A DNA stretch of 64,000 nucleotides from Streptomyces sp. SLBN-31 (GCF_006715395.1 NZ_VFNC01000003.1:1263761-1327760); one strand, 5' to 3'; shown: positions 9,337 through 17,652, numbered from the stretch's first letter. Notes: generated from the sequence alone by a model not told the origin. Made by a program: numbers and translations.

Positions 9337-10433
9337 TTCTCTCCGCCGGAACCGAGTTGGCCACCGCGACCAACGAACACCTCGCGAACATCAGCAACAC
9401 GCTGATCTACTCCGCGATGGCCGTCTACACCCTGGCCTTCTTCGCCTACATCGCCGAATGGCTCTTCGGCAGCCGCAGCAAGGTCGCCCGCACGGCCAGC
9501 GCGCTCACGAACGGCACGCAGAAGGCCAAGGGCGCCCCGGCCGTCACCGTCAACAAGGCCGGCGGGACCGCCGTACTGGAGCGGCCCAAGGTCGTCGTGC
9601 GGTCCTCCGCCGGGGCGCGGGACGTGCCCGACGGGCCCGGGGCGCACGGCGGGGACGCGCAGGGCGACCTCTACGGGCGCATCGCCATCTCGCTCACCGT
9701 GCTCGCCTTCCTGATCCACCTCGCCGGCGTGGTCGCCCGCGCGGCCTCGGTGGAGCGGGCGCCGTGGGGCAACATGTACGAGTTCAACATCACCTTCTCC
9801 GCCGTCGCGGTCGCGGTATACCTCACGCTGCTGGCGCTGCGGAAGAACGTGCGCTGGCTCGGCCTGTTCCTGGTCACCACGGTCCTCCTCGACCTCGGCA
9901 TCGCCGTGACGGTTCTGTACACCGCCAGCGACCAGCTCGTCCCCGCCCTGCACTCGTACTGGCTGTACATCCACGTCTCCACGGCCATCCTGTGCGGCGC
10001 GGTCTTCTACGTCGGCGCGGCCGGCACACTGCTGTACCTCTTCAAGGACTCCTACGAGACCAAGCTGGAGAACGGCGGCACGCCCGGCCGCTTCGCCACC
10101 TCGTTCCTGGAGCGCCTGCCCGCGTCCTCGTCCCTCGACAAGTTCTCCTACCGCCTGAACGCGGCCGTCTTCCCGCTGTGGACGTTCACGATCATCGCGG
10201 GCGCCATCTGGGCCGAGTCGGCCTGGGGCCGCTACTGGGGCTGGGACCCCAAGGAGACCTGGGCGTTCATCACCTGGGTCGCCTACGCCTGCTACCTGCA
10301 CGCCCGCGCCACGGCCGGCTGGAAGGGCCGCAAGGCCGCCTACCTGGCCCTGATCGCCTTCGGCTGCTGGCTCTTCAACTACTACGGCGTCAACATCTTC
10401 GTCTCGGGCAAGCACTCCTACGCGGGCGTGTAG
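9333..10433 (+). CDS. ccsB: System II cytochrome c biogenesis protein CcsB (CcsA family)
   Basis: A 366-residue polytopic membrane protein of the CcsA/CcmC/CcmF haem-handling family. The signature WWD-type motif appears as WGWDPKETWAF at about residues 302-312. Flanking conserved histidines for haem are in LHSYWLYIHV and in the C-terminal FVSGKHSYAGV. A first membrane segment near residues 25-45 is followed by a Lys/Ala/Gly-rich cytoplasmic insertion to about 115. The GTG start at 9333 overlaps the ResB stop, so ResB and CcsB are made together. The operon ends here at a long hairpin. Confidence 0.95.
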   Translation: MILSAGTELATATNEHLANISNTLIYSAMAVYTLAFFAYIAEWLFGSRSKVARTASALTNGTQKAKGAPAVTVNKAGGTAVLERPKVVVRSSAGARDVPDGPGAHGGDAQGDLYGRIAISLTVLAFLIHLAGVVARAASVERAPWGNMYEFNITFSAVAVAVYLTLLALRKNVRWLGLFLVTTVLLDLGIAVTVLYTASDQLVPALHSYWLYIHVSTAILCGAVFYVGAAGTLLYLFKDSYETKLENGGTPGRFATSFLERLPASSSLDKFSYRLNAAVFPLWTFTIIAGAIWAESAWGRYWGWDPKETWAFITWVAYACYLHARATAGWKGRKAAYLALIAFGCWLFNYYGVNIFVSGKHSYAGV

Positions 10434-10444
10434 CGGCAGGGGTC

Positions 10445-10492
10445 GCGGGAGAAGCTGGTCAGCCGACCGTGATGGAGTCCAGCTTCTCCCGC
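10445..10492. terminator. Bidirectional hairpin terminator, 14-bp stem
   Basis: Perfect inverted arms GCGGGAGAAGCTGG (10445-10458) and CCAGCTTCTCCCGC (10479-10492). The first arm starts 11 bases after the ccsB stop; the second lies inside the last codons of the convergent oxygenase gene. It can serve both transcripts. Confidence 0.75.
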
Positions 10493-11433
10493 AGGTACAC
10501 GTGCGAGTCGACCGGCTCGTACGCCACCCGCCCCACCGGCGCCGGCACGGACTCCACGAGCGTGCCCGGTGTGCACTCGCCGAAGTAGACGAGGGACATC
10601 AGTTCCTCGGACGGCGCGTCCGCGGGCGGCGGCAGCACCCGGTGCCGTCCCGAGCGCCACCGGTCGCCGGTCCAGCGGGCCATCAGGTCACCGATGTTGA
10701 TGGTGAAGGCGTCCGGGTCGTAGGGCGCGTCCTCCCAGCCGCCGTCGTCCGTCCAGACCTGCAGGCCGCCCTTGCCGGCCTGCCGGTCCAGGATCGTCAC
10801 CGTCCCGAAGTCGGTGTGCGGGCCGATACGGAACTGGCCCGGCTGCGGGTCCCCCACGACGTCCGTCCCCGGGTACCAGTTGATGTTGAACCCGTACGTC
10901 GGGTGGTCCATGTGCCGGGAGAAGAAGTCCGGTTCCAGGCCCAGCGCCTCGCCGAGCAGCGACAGCAGCCGCTTCTCCAGCTCCGCCATCCGCTCCAGGT
11001 ACTCCGCGCACAGCGTCCGCAGCTCCGGCACCTCCGCGGGCCACACGTTGGGCGCGTACCACTCCGCGTTGACCACCGGGTCCTCGAAGGGCTCGTGGGT
11101 CGCGAAGGTCAGCGACTCCTTCAGGTCCGGAGGGGTCTCGGTGCCCTCCGAGTAGCCGTTGGCCTCGGCGCCCGGCCCGAGCCAGCCGCGGCCGCCGACC
11201 TTCGCCTCGTAGGGCTGCTTCACGGCGACGGGCAGGGTGAAGAAGGACCGTGCCGCCTCCCGGATCCGCGAGCGCAGGACCGGATCCACACCGTGCCCGG
11301 TGACCAGCAGGAACCCGGCGGTCTGCAGGGCCTCGTCGACGGTCCGGGCGATGGCCGCGCGGGCGTCCGAGCCACCCTCCAGCCAGGGCCGCAGATCGAT
11401 GGTCGGGATGCGCGGGGCGGGGGCGTCACTCAC
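10459..11433 (-). CDS. Isopenicillin N synthase family (2-oxoglutarate/Fe(II)) dioxygenase
   Basis: A 324-residue non-haem iron oxygenase. The N-terminal DIOX_N part (IPTIDLRPW, AGFLLVTGHGVD) leads into the double-stranded beta helix with the HTDFGTVT iron motif (His and Asp) and a distal GRHRVLPP that supplies the third His and the co-substrate arginine region. The substrate is unknown; despite the family name it need not make antibiotics, and no NRPS or cephem genes are nearby. The GTG at 11433 is preferred because AGGA lies five bases before it and it overlaps the deaminase stop; an in-frame ATG at 11445 adds four residues but has no ribosome site. It is co-transcribed with the deaminase. 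Confidence 0.85.
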   Translation of the reverse strand: MSDAPAPRIPTIDLRPWLEGGSDARAAIARTVDEALQTAGFLLVTGHGVDPVLRSRIREAARSFFTLPVAVKQPYEAKVGGRGWLGPGAEANGYSEGTETPPDLKESLTFATHEPFEDPVVNAEWYAPNVWPAEVPELRTLCAEYLERMAELEKRLLSLLGEALGLEPDFFSRHMDHPTYGFNINWYPGTDVVGDPQPGQFRIGPHTDFGTVTILDRQAGKGGLQVWTDDGGWEDAPYDPDAFTINIGDLMARWTGDRWRSGRHRVLPPPADAPSEELMSLVYFGECTPGTLVESVPAPVGRVAYEPVDSHVYLREKLDSITVG

Positions 11434-11875
11434 CGATGTCCTCATTCCACAGAGCCGGGTTGTCCTTGATGAAGTCGCGCATCATGCCGACGCACTCGGG
11501 GTCGTCCAGCAGCACGATCTCCACGCCGTGCTCGGCGAGCCAGTCGTGCCCGCCGTGGAAGGTCCTCGCCTCACCGACGAGAACCCGCGAGATGCCGAAC
11601 TGGCGGACCAGGCCGGAGCAGTACCAGCAGGGGGAGAGGGTGGTCACCATCGTCGTGCCGCGGTACGACCGCTGCCGTCCCGCCGCCCGGAACGCCGCCG
11701 TCTCCGCGTGCGTCGAGGGGTCGCCGTCCTGGACGCGCCGGTTGTGGCCGCGGCCGAGGAGCGTGCCGTCGGCGCCGTAGAGCGCGGCGCCGATCGGGAT
11801 GCCGCCCTCGGCGAGCCCTGCGCGGGCCTCCTCGACGGCGGTGGCGAGCCAGGTGCGTGCCTGTGCCTGATCCAT
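11426..11875 (-). CDS. Nucleoside/nucleobase deaminase (cytidine deaminase-like zinc fold)
   Basis: A 149-residue zinc deaminase. The zinc and proton-shuttle motifs are THAETAAF and LSPCWYCSGL (PCxxC), as in cytosine, guanine and tRNA adenosine deaminases. The C-terminus with HDWLAEHGVEIVLLDDPECVGMMRDFIKDNP resembles fungal-type cytosine deaminases more than TadA, so a free base or nucleoside is the likelier substrate. ATG 11875 follows GGAGAG eight to ten bases upstream. It is the first gene of a leftward pair with the oxygenase. The divergent gene is a PucR-type regulator, and a nucleobase permease fragment lies just beyond, which supports a purine or pyrimidine salvage role. Confidence 0.85.
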   Translation of the reverse strand: MDQAQARTWLATAVEEARAGLAEGGIPIGAALYGADGTLLGRGHNRRVQDGDPSTHAETAAFRAAGRQRSYRGTTMVTTLSPCWYCSGLVRQFGISRVLVGEARTFHGGHDWLAEHGVEIVLLDDPECVGMMRDFIKDNPALWNEDIGE

Positions 11876-11975
11876 ACGTCCCACTCTCCTGTGGCCGAAA
11901 CACGAGGGCAACGTGCGGAAAGTACTCTCCCGGCAACCCGCCGCCGGACGAACTGTCCACGCCCAGGAGGTGCCC

Positions 11976-12594
11976 GTGGCCGCCCTCACCCTCCGCGAAG
12001 TGCTGGACCTCGACCCCGTACGGGCCGCCGAACCCGAACTCCTGGCCGGACATCGTGGGTTGGACCGCCCGGTTCGCTGGGTCCACTCCAGCGAGGTCTA
12101 CGAGGGCGCCAACTTCCTCGACGGCGGCGAACTGCTGCTGACCAACGGCTTCGGGCTGACCGGCGCAGACGAGGAGGTCCGCCGCCGCTACGTCCGGGAA
12201 CTGGCCGCACGCGGTGCGGCCGGGCTGGCGGTGGAGATCGGCCGCTCCCTGCCGCACATGCCGGCCGAGGTCGTCGACGAGGCCCGCCGCCTGGGGCTGC
12301 CGCTGCTGGCCCTGCACCGGGTCATGCCCTTCGTACGGATCACCGAGGCGGCCAACCGCGCGATCGTGGCCCGCGGCCTGTCGGGCCGTGCCGTCGTACG
12401 GCCCTGGGGCGACGACCACACGGCGGCCCTGCTGGCCGACCTCGCCGACCGGGCGGCCCTCAACCAGCCCGAGGTGGAGGCCCGCTCGGCCCTCGCCGGG
12501 TTCCGCCCGGGGCCCGGGGCGCGGCTGGTGGGCGTCTCCGTGCACGGCACGCGCGAGGTGACGGCCGTGGACCGGGCGGCACGCCTGCTGGGCT
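11976..12594 (+). pseudogene. PucR-type purine catabolism regulator, 3' half missing
   Basis: The first ~206 codons encode a PucR N-terminal ligand domain: LTLREVLDLDPVRAAEPELLAGHRGLDRPVRWVHSSE, then ELLLTNGFGLTG and GAAGLAVEIGRSLPHMP. GTG 11976 follows CAGGAGG. PucR regulators are normally about 500 residues with a C-terminal CdaR/HTH_30 DNA-binding region. Here homology stops at about AARLLG (12590) and the frame runs on to 12689 through sequence that is the antisense of a permease gene. So the DNA-binding half is lost and the gene cannot make a working regulator as written. It is divergent from the deaminase gene with a 100-base gap. Confidence 0.75.
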
Positions 12595-12747
12595 GTTCGG
12601 GGAGGCCCAGGTCCACAGCAACTGCAGCGGGGAGCCATGGCGTTCGGCGTCGGGGATGGGCTCGGAGCCCGCCGTCTCGACGGCGATGACCTTGTCACCG
12701 TACGCGGGGGCGAGGGTGCCGGCGGAGTCGGCGGGAGCTGTCGTCAT
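12592..12747 (-). pseudogene. N-terminal fragment of a nucleobase:cation symporter-1 (cytosine/purine permease)
   Basis: From ATG 12747 the frame reads MTTAPADSAGTLAPAYGDKV, then IAVETAGSEPIPDAERHGSP and LQLLWTWASPN, the start of an NCS1-type cytosine/purine permease just as the first membrane helix begins. After the Asn codon (12594-12596) the homology ends abruptly and the frame enters antisense of pucR. Intact permeases have about 450 to 500 residues and 12 helices, so about 90 percent is missing. The break coincides with the end of the pucR fragment, so one event truncated both genes. Residual start and leader look intact. Confidence 0.7.
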
Positions 12748-12838
12748 GCGAGCCAAGTGTCCGGTCCGGGCCGGTCCCGGCACAGGGGCGCGATGTCCGT
12801 ACCGTGAAGCCCGCCGACGTACATCCTGTATGCCGGGG

Positions 12839-13234
12839 TCAGTCCCCCTTGGGCTCCTCGCCCCGCTCGCGCCGCCGCAGCTCCTCCTCGCGGCGGCGCA
12901 GGTCCGCCTCCCAGTCCTTCAGCAACGCCTCGTCCTTCTTGTTCTCCTCCTTGAGGGACTTCAGGAACTCGGGGTTGTCGTCGGGTGCCACCCACTGCGC
13001 CGCCGTGCCGCGGTGCCACTCGGAGGGCGTGGAGCCGCCGGCCGGGGCGACCCGCTGCTTGCCGGCGACCAGCCAGGCGATCGGTCCCACCAGCACCTCG
13101 CCGAACAGCAGGATGATGATGACCCAGACCACCTTGGGCAGCCCCCGCACCTGCTCCTCGGGAGTGTTCAGACAGTCGATGAAGGCGTAGATCCACAGCG
13201 CCAGGACCAGCAGGAACGGCAGATACCTGAACAT
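12839..13234 (-). CDS. PLDc_N domain membrane protein
   Basis: A 131-residue small membrane protein. Two hydrophobic segments, YLPFLLVLALWIYAFIDCL (4-22) and VVWVIIILLFGEVLVGPIAW (about 34-53), form the PLDc_N domain first seen at the N-terminus of cardiolipin synthases. After GKQRVAPAGG comes a polar tail with a charged, probably coiled-coil end (LRRREEELRRRERGEE). It has no phospholipase D catalytic HKD motif. ATG 13234 follows a GGGGGAT site. It is divergent from mqnL with 87 bases between, so the promoters are close or overlap. Confidence 0.8.
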   Translation of the reverse strand: MFRYLPFLLVLALWIYAFIDCLNTPEEQVRGLPKVVWVIIILLFGEVLVGPIAWLVAGKQRVAPAGGSTPSEWHRGTAAQWVAPDDNPEFLKSLKEENKKDEALLKDWEADLRRREEELRRRERGEEPKGD

Positions 13235-13310
13235 CGTGGCGGGATCCCCCAGAAGACGGTGACGGGCGCTGTGCGGCCCCGGTGACGGGGTCAGGGTAGC
13301 GGGTGGCCGA

Positions 13311-13316
13311 TACTGG
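13311..13316 (+). promoter_or_regulatory. Probable -10 box of mqnL (leaderless)
   Basis: TACTGG ends 5 bases before the mqnL ATG and there is no Shine-Dalgarno sequence, as expected for a leaderless transcript. Confidence 0.4.
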
Positions 13317-13321
13317 GACGC

Positions 13322-14779
13322 ATGGCTTACGACGATCTTCGCTCCCTGCTCCGGGCACTGGAACGCGAGGGCGACCTCAAGCGCGTCAAGGCCGAGGTCG
13401 ACCCGTACCTGGAGGTCGGGGAGATCGTCGACCGGGTGCAGAAGTCGGGCGGACCGGCGCTGCTCTTCGAGAACGTGAAGGGCTCCGACATGCCCCTCGC
13501 GATGAACGTCTTCGGCACCGACCGGCGGCTGCTGAAGGCGCTCGGCCTGAAGTCGTACGCGGAGATCTCCGACAAGATCGGCGGACTGCTGCGGCCCGAG
13601 CTGCCGCACGGTTTCGTCGGCGTCCGCGAGGCCTTCGGCAAGCTCGGCGCGATGACCCACGTACCGCCGAAGAAGGTCAAGTCCGACAGTGCGCCGGTGC
13701 AGGAGGTCGTGCTGACCGGGGACGACGTCGACCTCGACCGGCTGCCGGCGCTGTTCACCTGGCCCCAGGACGGCGGCTCCTTCTTCAACCTCGGTCTGAC
13801 GCACACCAAGGACCCCGAGTCCGGCATCCGCAACCTCGGGCTGTACCGCCTCCAGCGCCACGACCGGCGCACCATCGGCATGCACTGGCAGATCCACAAG
13901 GACAGCCGCAATCACTACCAGGTGGCCGCGCGGCGGGGAGAGCGGCTGCCGGTCGCGATCGCCTTCGGCTGCCCGCCGGCCGTGACGTACGCCTCCACGG
14001 CGCCGCTCCCCGGCGACATCGACGAGTACATGTTCGCCGGGTTCGTCGCCGGCAAGCGGATCGAGATGGTCGACTGCAAGACCGTGCCGCTTCAGGTGCC
14101 CGCGCAGGCGGAGGTCGTCCTGGAGGGCTGGCTGGAGCCCGGCGAGATGCTCCCCGAAGGACCCTTCGGCGACCACACCGGCTTCTACACGCCGCAGGAA
14201 CCCTTCCCCGCCCTGAAGATCGACTGCGTGACGATGCGGAAGCGCCCGCTGCTCCAGTCGATCGTCGTGGGCCGCCCCCCGACGGAGGACGGGCCGCTGG
14301 GGCGCGCCACGGAGCGGTTCTTCCTCCCGCTGCTGAAGATCATCGTGCCGGACATCGTGGACTACCACCTGCCCGAGGCCGGCGGCTTCCACAACTGCGC
14401 GATCGTCTCGATCGACAAGAAGTACCCCAAGCACGCCCAGAAGGTCATGCACGCCGTCTGGGGGGCCCACATGATGTCGCTGACCAAGCTGATCGTGGTC
14501 GTGGACTCCGACTGCGACGTCCACGACCTGCACGAGGTCGCCTGGCGGGCCCTGGGCAACACCGACTACTCCCGCGACCTCACCGTCGTCGAGGGACCTG
14601 TCGATCACCTCGATCACGCCTCCTACCAGCAGTTCTGGGGCGGCAAGGCGGGCATCGACGCGACCCGGAAGTGGCCCGAGGAGGGCTACACCCGGGACGG
14701 CGGCTGGCCCGAGATGGTCCTGTCCGACCCCGAGACGGCGGCCAAGGTCGACCGCCGCTGGAAGGAGTACGGCCTGTGA
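13322..14779 (+). CDS. mqnL: Menaquinone biosynthesis decarboxylase, UbiD family
   Basis: A 485-residue UbiD-family (de)carboxylase that uses prenylated FMN. It is close to the SCO4490-type enzymes of the futalosine menaquinone route, thought to decarboxylate the 1,4-dihydroxy-6-naphthoate-derived prenylated intermediate. Family features: ALLFENVKGSDMPLAMNVFG near the N-terminus, the conserved NLGLYRLQRHDRRTIGMHWQ region with IHKDSRNHY, AIAFGCPPAVTYAS, EGPFGDHTGFYTP, and a C-terminal FWGGKAGIDAT. The neighbours are the prenyltransferase mqnP (GTGA overlap) and, a little further, the UbiX partner mqnM that makes its cofactor. Only five bases separate a -10-like box from the ATG. Confidence 0.93.
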   Translation: MAYDDLRSLLRALEREGDLKRVKAEVDPYLEVGEIVDRVQKSGGPALLFENVKGSDMPLAMNVFGTDRRLLKALGLKSYAEISDKIGGLLRPELPHGFVGVREAFGKLGAMTHVPPKKVKSDSAPVQEVVLTGDDVDLDRLPALFTWPQDGGSFFNLGLTHTKDPESGIRNLGLYRLQRHDRRTIGMHWQIHKDSRNHYQVAARRGERLPVAIAFGCPPAVTYASTAPLPGDIDEYMFAGFVAGKRIEMVDCKTVPLQVPAQAEVVLEGWLEPGEMLPEGPFGDHTGFYTPQEPFPALKIDCVTMRKRPLLQSIVVGRPPTEDGPLGRATERFFLPLLKIIVPDIVDYHLPEAGGFHNCAIVSIDKKYPKHAQKVMHAVWGAHMMSLTKLIVVVDSDCDVHDLHEVAWRALGNTDYSRDLTVVEGPVDHLDHASYQQFWGGKAGIDATRKWPEEGYTRDGGWPEMVLSDPETAAKVDRRWKEYGL

Positions 14780-15678
14780 GCAGCGCCTCCGCCGCGATCC
14801 CGCAGCCAGGACGCACCAAGGCGTTCCTGCGGCTGGTGATGATCGAGCACTCGGTCTTCGCCCTGCCCTTCGCGTACATCGCCGCGCTGACCGCGATGTA
14901 CGAGTGGGACCGGAACATCCACTGGGGCCGGCTGCTCCTGGTCACCGTCTGCATGGTGGGGCTGCGCACCTTCGCGATGGCCGTGAACCGGATCATCGAC
15001 CGCGAGATCGACGCCCGCAATCCGCGCACGGCCCAGCGCGAGCTGGTCACCGGCGCGATGTCGGTGAAGCACGCCTGGACCGGCGCGCTGATCGCGGTCG
15101 TGGTCTTCCTGGGCTCGGCGGCCCTCCTCAACCCGCTCTGCCTCGCCCTGGCGCCGGTGGCGGTCGTCCCCATGGTCGTCTACCCCTACGGCAAGCGGTT
15201 CACGAACTTCCCGCAGGCCATCCTGGGCGTCGCCCAGGCCATGGGCCCGATCGGCGGCTGGCTCGCCATCAGCGGCGAGTGGAACTGGCACGCGGTGATC
15301 CTCGGCCTGGCCGTCGGCATCTGGATCGGCGGCTTCGACCTGATCTACGCCTGCCAGGACGTGGAGACCGACCGGGAGATCGGCGTGATGTCGGTCCCGG
15401 CCCGCTTCGGCATCCCGGCGGCCATCCGGGGCGCGCGAGTGTGCCACGCGCTGACCACGGCCCTGCTTCTGTGGTACGGCGTGGTGACGGACGCGGGCGG
15501 CTTCTACTGGGTCGGACTGATGATCGTCGCGAGCGCCTTCGTCTACGAGCACTCCATCGTGCGCCCGCACGACCTGTCCCGCCTGAACAGGGCGTTCTTC
15601 AGCGTCAACGGCTTCATCGGCATCGCCCTCTTCGTGTGCGCGCTGCTCGACCTGCTGGTGCGGGGGCTGACCGTCTGA
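14776..15678 (+). CDS. mqnP: Menaquinone biosynthesis prenyltransferase (UbiA family)
   Basis: A 300-residue integral membrane prenyltransferase that attaches the polyprenyl chain to the naphthoate ring in the futalosine pathway. Two Asp-rich magnesium/diphosphate motifs are clear: NRIIDREIDARNPRT (from about residue 72) and YACQDVETDREIG (from about 192). Eight or nine hydrophobic helices are visible. The GTG at 14776 overlaps the mqnL stop, so decarboxylase and prenyltransferase are co-translated. In Streptomyces this gene is embedded between UbiD and UbiX homologues, as here, although a convergent rhomboid gene interrupts the run. Confidence 0.93.
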   Translation: MSSASAAIPQPGRTKAFLRLVMIEHSVFALPFAYIAALTAMYEWDRNIHWGRLLLVTVCMVGLRTFAMAVNRIIDREIDARNPRTAQRELVTGAMSVKHAWTGALIAVVVFLGSAALLNPLCLALAPVAVVPMVVYPYGKRFTNFPQAILGVAQAMGPIGGWLAISGEWNWHAVILGLAVGIWIGGFDLIYACQDVETDREIGVMSVPARFGIPAAIRGARVCHALTTALLLWYGVVTDAGGFYWVGLMIVASAFVYEHSIVRPHDLSRLNRAFFSVNGFIGIALFVCALLDLLVRGLTV

Positions 15679-15702
15679 GCGGGCTCCGCGAGCCGCCCGG
15701 CC

Positions 15703-16314
15703 TCAGGCCCGTATCGCGGGAGCGGGAGGTCGGGACGGCCGGCGGCGGAACCAGAACGCCGTCGCCACTCCGGTCGCCAGACCGATCAGGTGGGCCTGCC
15801 AGCTGACGCCCGTATGCAGCGGCGACAGGCCCAGCAGGATCGAGGTGCCCCAGACGGCGCCCACCAGCAGACCGACCACGACACCCAGCGGGCGGCGCTC
15901 CACGAAGCCGCTGACCAGCAGGAAGCCGAACAGGCCGAAGATCAGGCCGGAGGCGCCCGCGGTGTTGGTGTGCGCCGGGGCGACGAGCCACACCCCCAGA
16001 CCGTCGGCCACGATGATGACCAGGCACAGGGCCGCGAACCTGCGCAGCCCGCCCAGCGCCGCGAGGAAGCCCATCACCAGCAGCGGCACGCTGTTGGCGG
16101 CCACATGGGCGAACCCGAAGTGGATGAACGCGGCCGGTACGACGTCGACCAGCTCGGAGGCCCGGCGGGGCATGATGCCGAGTCCGTCGAGCGCGTGGCC
16201 GCTGACGACGTCGACCACTTCCAGCAGCCACAACAGCGCGACCCAGCTCGCCATCAGCGTGGCCGCGGCCTTCACCCGGTCCCGGCGCGACCACTGAAGC
16301 TCCGAACCCGACAT
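15703..16314 (-). CDS. Rhomboid family intramembrane serine protease
   Basis: A 203-residue membrane protein with about six helices and the full rhomboid catalytic kit: HFGFAHVAANS (the HxxxN oxyanion element), TAGASGLIFG (GxSG nucleophile serine), and SWQAHLIGLATG (catalytic histidine). Such proteases cut single-pass substrates inside the membrane; no substrate can be inferred. ATG 16314 is chosen because GGGGGA lies five bases upstream; an in-frame GTG at 16326 and ATG at 16341 are alternatives. It is convergent with mqnP, 24 bases apart, and divergent from mqnM. Confidence 0.88.
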   Translation of the reverse strand: MSGSELQWSRRDRVKAAATLMASWVALLWLLEVVDVVSGHALDGLGIMPRRASELVDVVPAAFIHFGFAHVAANSVPLLVMGFLAALGGLRRFAALCLVIIVADGLGVWLVAPAHTNTAGASGLIFGLFGFLLVSGFVERRPLGVVVGLLVGAVWGTSILLGLSPLHTGVSWQAHLIGLATGVATAFWFRRRPSRPPAPAIRA

Positions 16315-16392
16315 GGCATCCCCCACTCGTCCGCCCGTCACCGTGATGAACGGTCAGGCCCCCTCGGCCGGTTCCCACCCCGCGACGCCAGC

Positions 16393-16398
16393 TAGGCT
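16393..16398 (+). promoter_or_regulatory. Probable -10 box of mqnM (leaderless)
   Basis: TAGGCT, a common Streptomyces -10 hexamer, ends 7 bases before the GTG at 16406, so transcription would begin at or next to the start codon. Confidence 0.5.
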
Positions 16399-16405
16399 CG
16401 GAGTC

Positions 16406-17089
16406 GTGAACCCAGCCAAGCCAGGAGAGACGCCGCGTACACCTTGGATCGTAGGGGTGTCCGGCGCTTCGGGCACGCCTTATGCCGCGTCGGTGCTGCG
16501 CGCACTTCTCGACGCCGGCGAGAGCGTGGACCTGGTCGTCAGCCGGGCCTCGCGGCTCACCCTGCTGGACGAGACGGGCATCTCCTTCAGGGACGCGCAC
16601 TGGCGCGAGGACCTGCGGGAATGGCTCGGACGGGGCGCCGACGGAAAGCCGGGCGCCTTCGCGCCGGACATGGACGGGGTGCGGTACTGGGCCGCCGGGG
16701 ACCTGGGCGCGGGCCCGTCCTCGGGGTCGTACCCGAACAAGGGCATGCTGATCGTGCCCGCCTCGACGGCCTGCGTGGCCGGTGTCGCGCTCGGCCTGTC
16801 CAAGGACCTGCTGCAGCGGGCGGCGAGCGTCACCCTCAAGGAGCGCCGTCCGCTGGTCGTGGCCGTACGGGAGACCCCCTTGAACGGCCAGACGCTGCGG
16901 CACCTGGTCGCGCTGGACGACGCGGGCGCCAGCGTGGTGCCGGCCTCGCCCGGCTTCTACGCGGGCGCCACCCACATCCAGGACCTGGTGGACTTCGTCG
17001 CCGGGCGGGTGCTGGACGCGGCGGGCGTCGCACACCGGCTGTACCGGCGCTGGGACGGCGAACTGGGCGGCGCGAGCGCCGACCGGTAG
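16406..17089 (+). CDS. mqnM: UbiX-type flavin prenyltransferase for menaquinone synthesis
   Basis: A 227-residue UbiX/Pad1-family flavoprotein. It has the N-terminal WIVGVSGASGTPYAASVLRAL Rossmann-type FMN loop, then KGMLIVPASTACVAGVALGLS and RPLVVAVRETPLN, both typical of UbiX. UbiX enzymes prenylate FMN to supply the cofactor of UbiD decarboxylases, so the natural partner is MqnL. The segment between residues 60 and 105 is longer than in E. coli UbiX. Start GTG 16406 is favoured by the TAGGCT box 7 bases upstream and the onset of similarity. An Lrp regulator follows after 69 bases. Confidence 0.9.
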   Translation: MNPAKPGETPRTPWIVGVSGASGTPYAASVLRALLDAGESVDLVVSRASRLTLLDETGISFRDAHWREDLREWLGRGADGKPGAFAPDMDGVRYWAAGDLGAGPSSGSYPNKGMLIVPASTACVAGVALGLSKDLLQRAASVTLKERRPLVVAVRETPLNGQTLRHLVALDDAGASVVPASPGFYAGATHIQDLVDFVAGRVLDAAGVAHRLYRRWDGELGGASADR

Positions 17090-17094
17090 GGAAC

Positions 17095-17109
17095 GGGCCG
17101 CGGCGGCCC
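17095..17109. terminator. Short GC hairpin after mqnM
   Basis: GGGCCG-CGG-CGGCCC, 6-bp stem, 6 bases after the mqnM stop and 50 bases before the Lrp gene. Weak; no T run. Confidence 0.3.
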
Positions 17110-17158
17110 GGCACCTCTCATCACTTCGGGAACTCTTCAGCGGAAGGCATCGAATCGC

Positions 17159-17614
17159 ATGGACGCGGTGGACAGGCAGCTCATCCAGGCCCTGAGGGAG
17201 AACGGCCGGGCCTCCTACGCGGAGCTGGGGCGCCTCGTCGGTCTGTCGGGGCCCAGCGTCACCGACCGCATCAACCGGCTGGAGGCGGCCGGGGTCATCA
17301 CGGGCTACCGCGCCACCGTCGACGCCGCCTCGCTCGGCCTCGGCGTCATCGCGCTGATCGGCATCTCGCTGTCCGACGCGGCCGACCACGAGGACGTGGC
17401 ACGGCGGCTGAAGGACCTCTCCGAGATCGAGGACTGCTGGTTCATCGCGGGCGACGACTCCTACATGCTCAAGGTGCGGGCGACCGACGTCGACGGCCTG
17501 GAGAAGATCATCCGGCGGCTGTCCGGGACGAAGGGCGTCTCCCGGACCCGGACCACGATCGTGCTCTCCACCAAGTGGGAGAACCGGGTCGGAGAGCTGC
17601 CCGAAGAGGTCTAG
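17159..17614 (+). CDS. Lrp/AsnC family transcriptional regulator
   Basis: A 151-residue Lrp-type regulator. The N-terminal winged helix-turn-helix is plain (MDAVDRQLIQALRENGRASY, ELGRLVGLSGPSVTDRINRL), followed by the linker VITGYRATVD and a C-terminal RAM/AsnC ligand-binding domain (IEDCWFIAGDDSYMLKVRATD, GVSRTRTTIVLSTKW). Such proteins form octamers and sense amino acids or related metabolites. It lies between mqnM and mqnE, 38 bases before the latter, and could be co-transcribed with mqnE; whether it controls menaquinone genes is unknown. ATG 17159 has AAGG about ten bases upstream. Confidence 0.93.
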   Translation: MDAVDRQLIQALRENGRASYAELGRLVGLSGPSVTDRINRLEAAGVITGYRATVDAASLGLGVIALIGISLSDAADHEDVARRLKDLSEIEDCWFIAGDDSYMLKVRATDVDGLEKIIRRLSGTKGVSRTRTTIVLSTKWENRVGELPEEV

Positions 17615-17652
17615 GGATACCGTTGGTCGGGCTGTCGGAGAAAGGTGTTGCC

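Noticed and set aside
10459..11433. Beta-lactam biosynthesis cluster
   Set aside because: The oxygenase belongs to the isopenicillin N synthase superfamily, but no ACV synthetase, acyltransferase or beta-lactam resistance genes are present.
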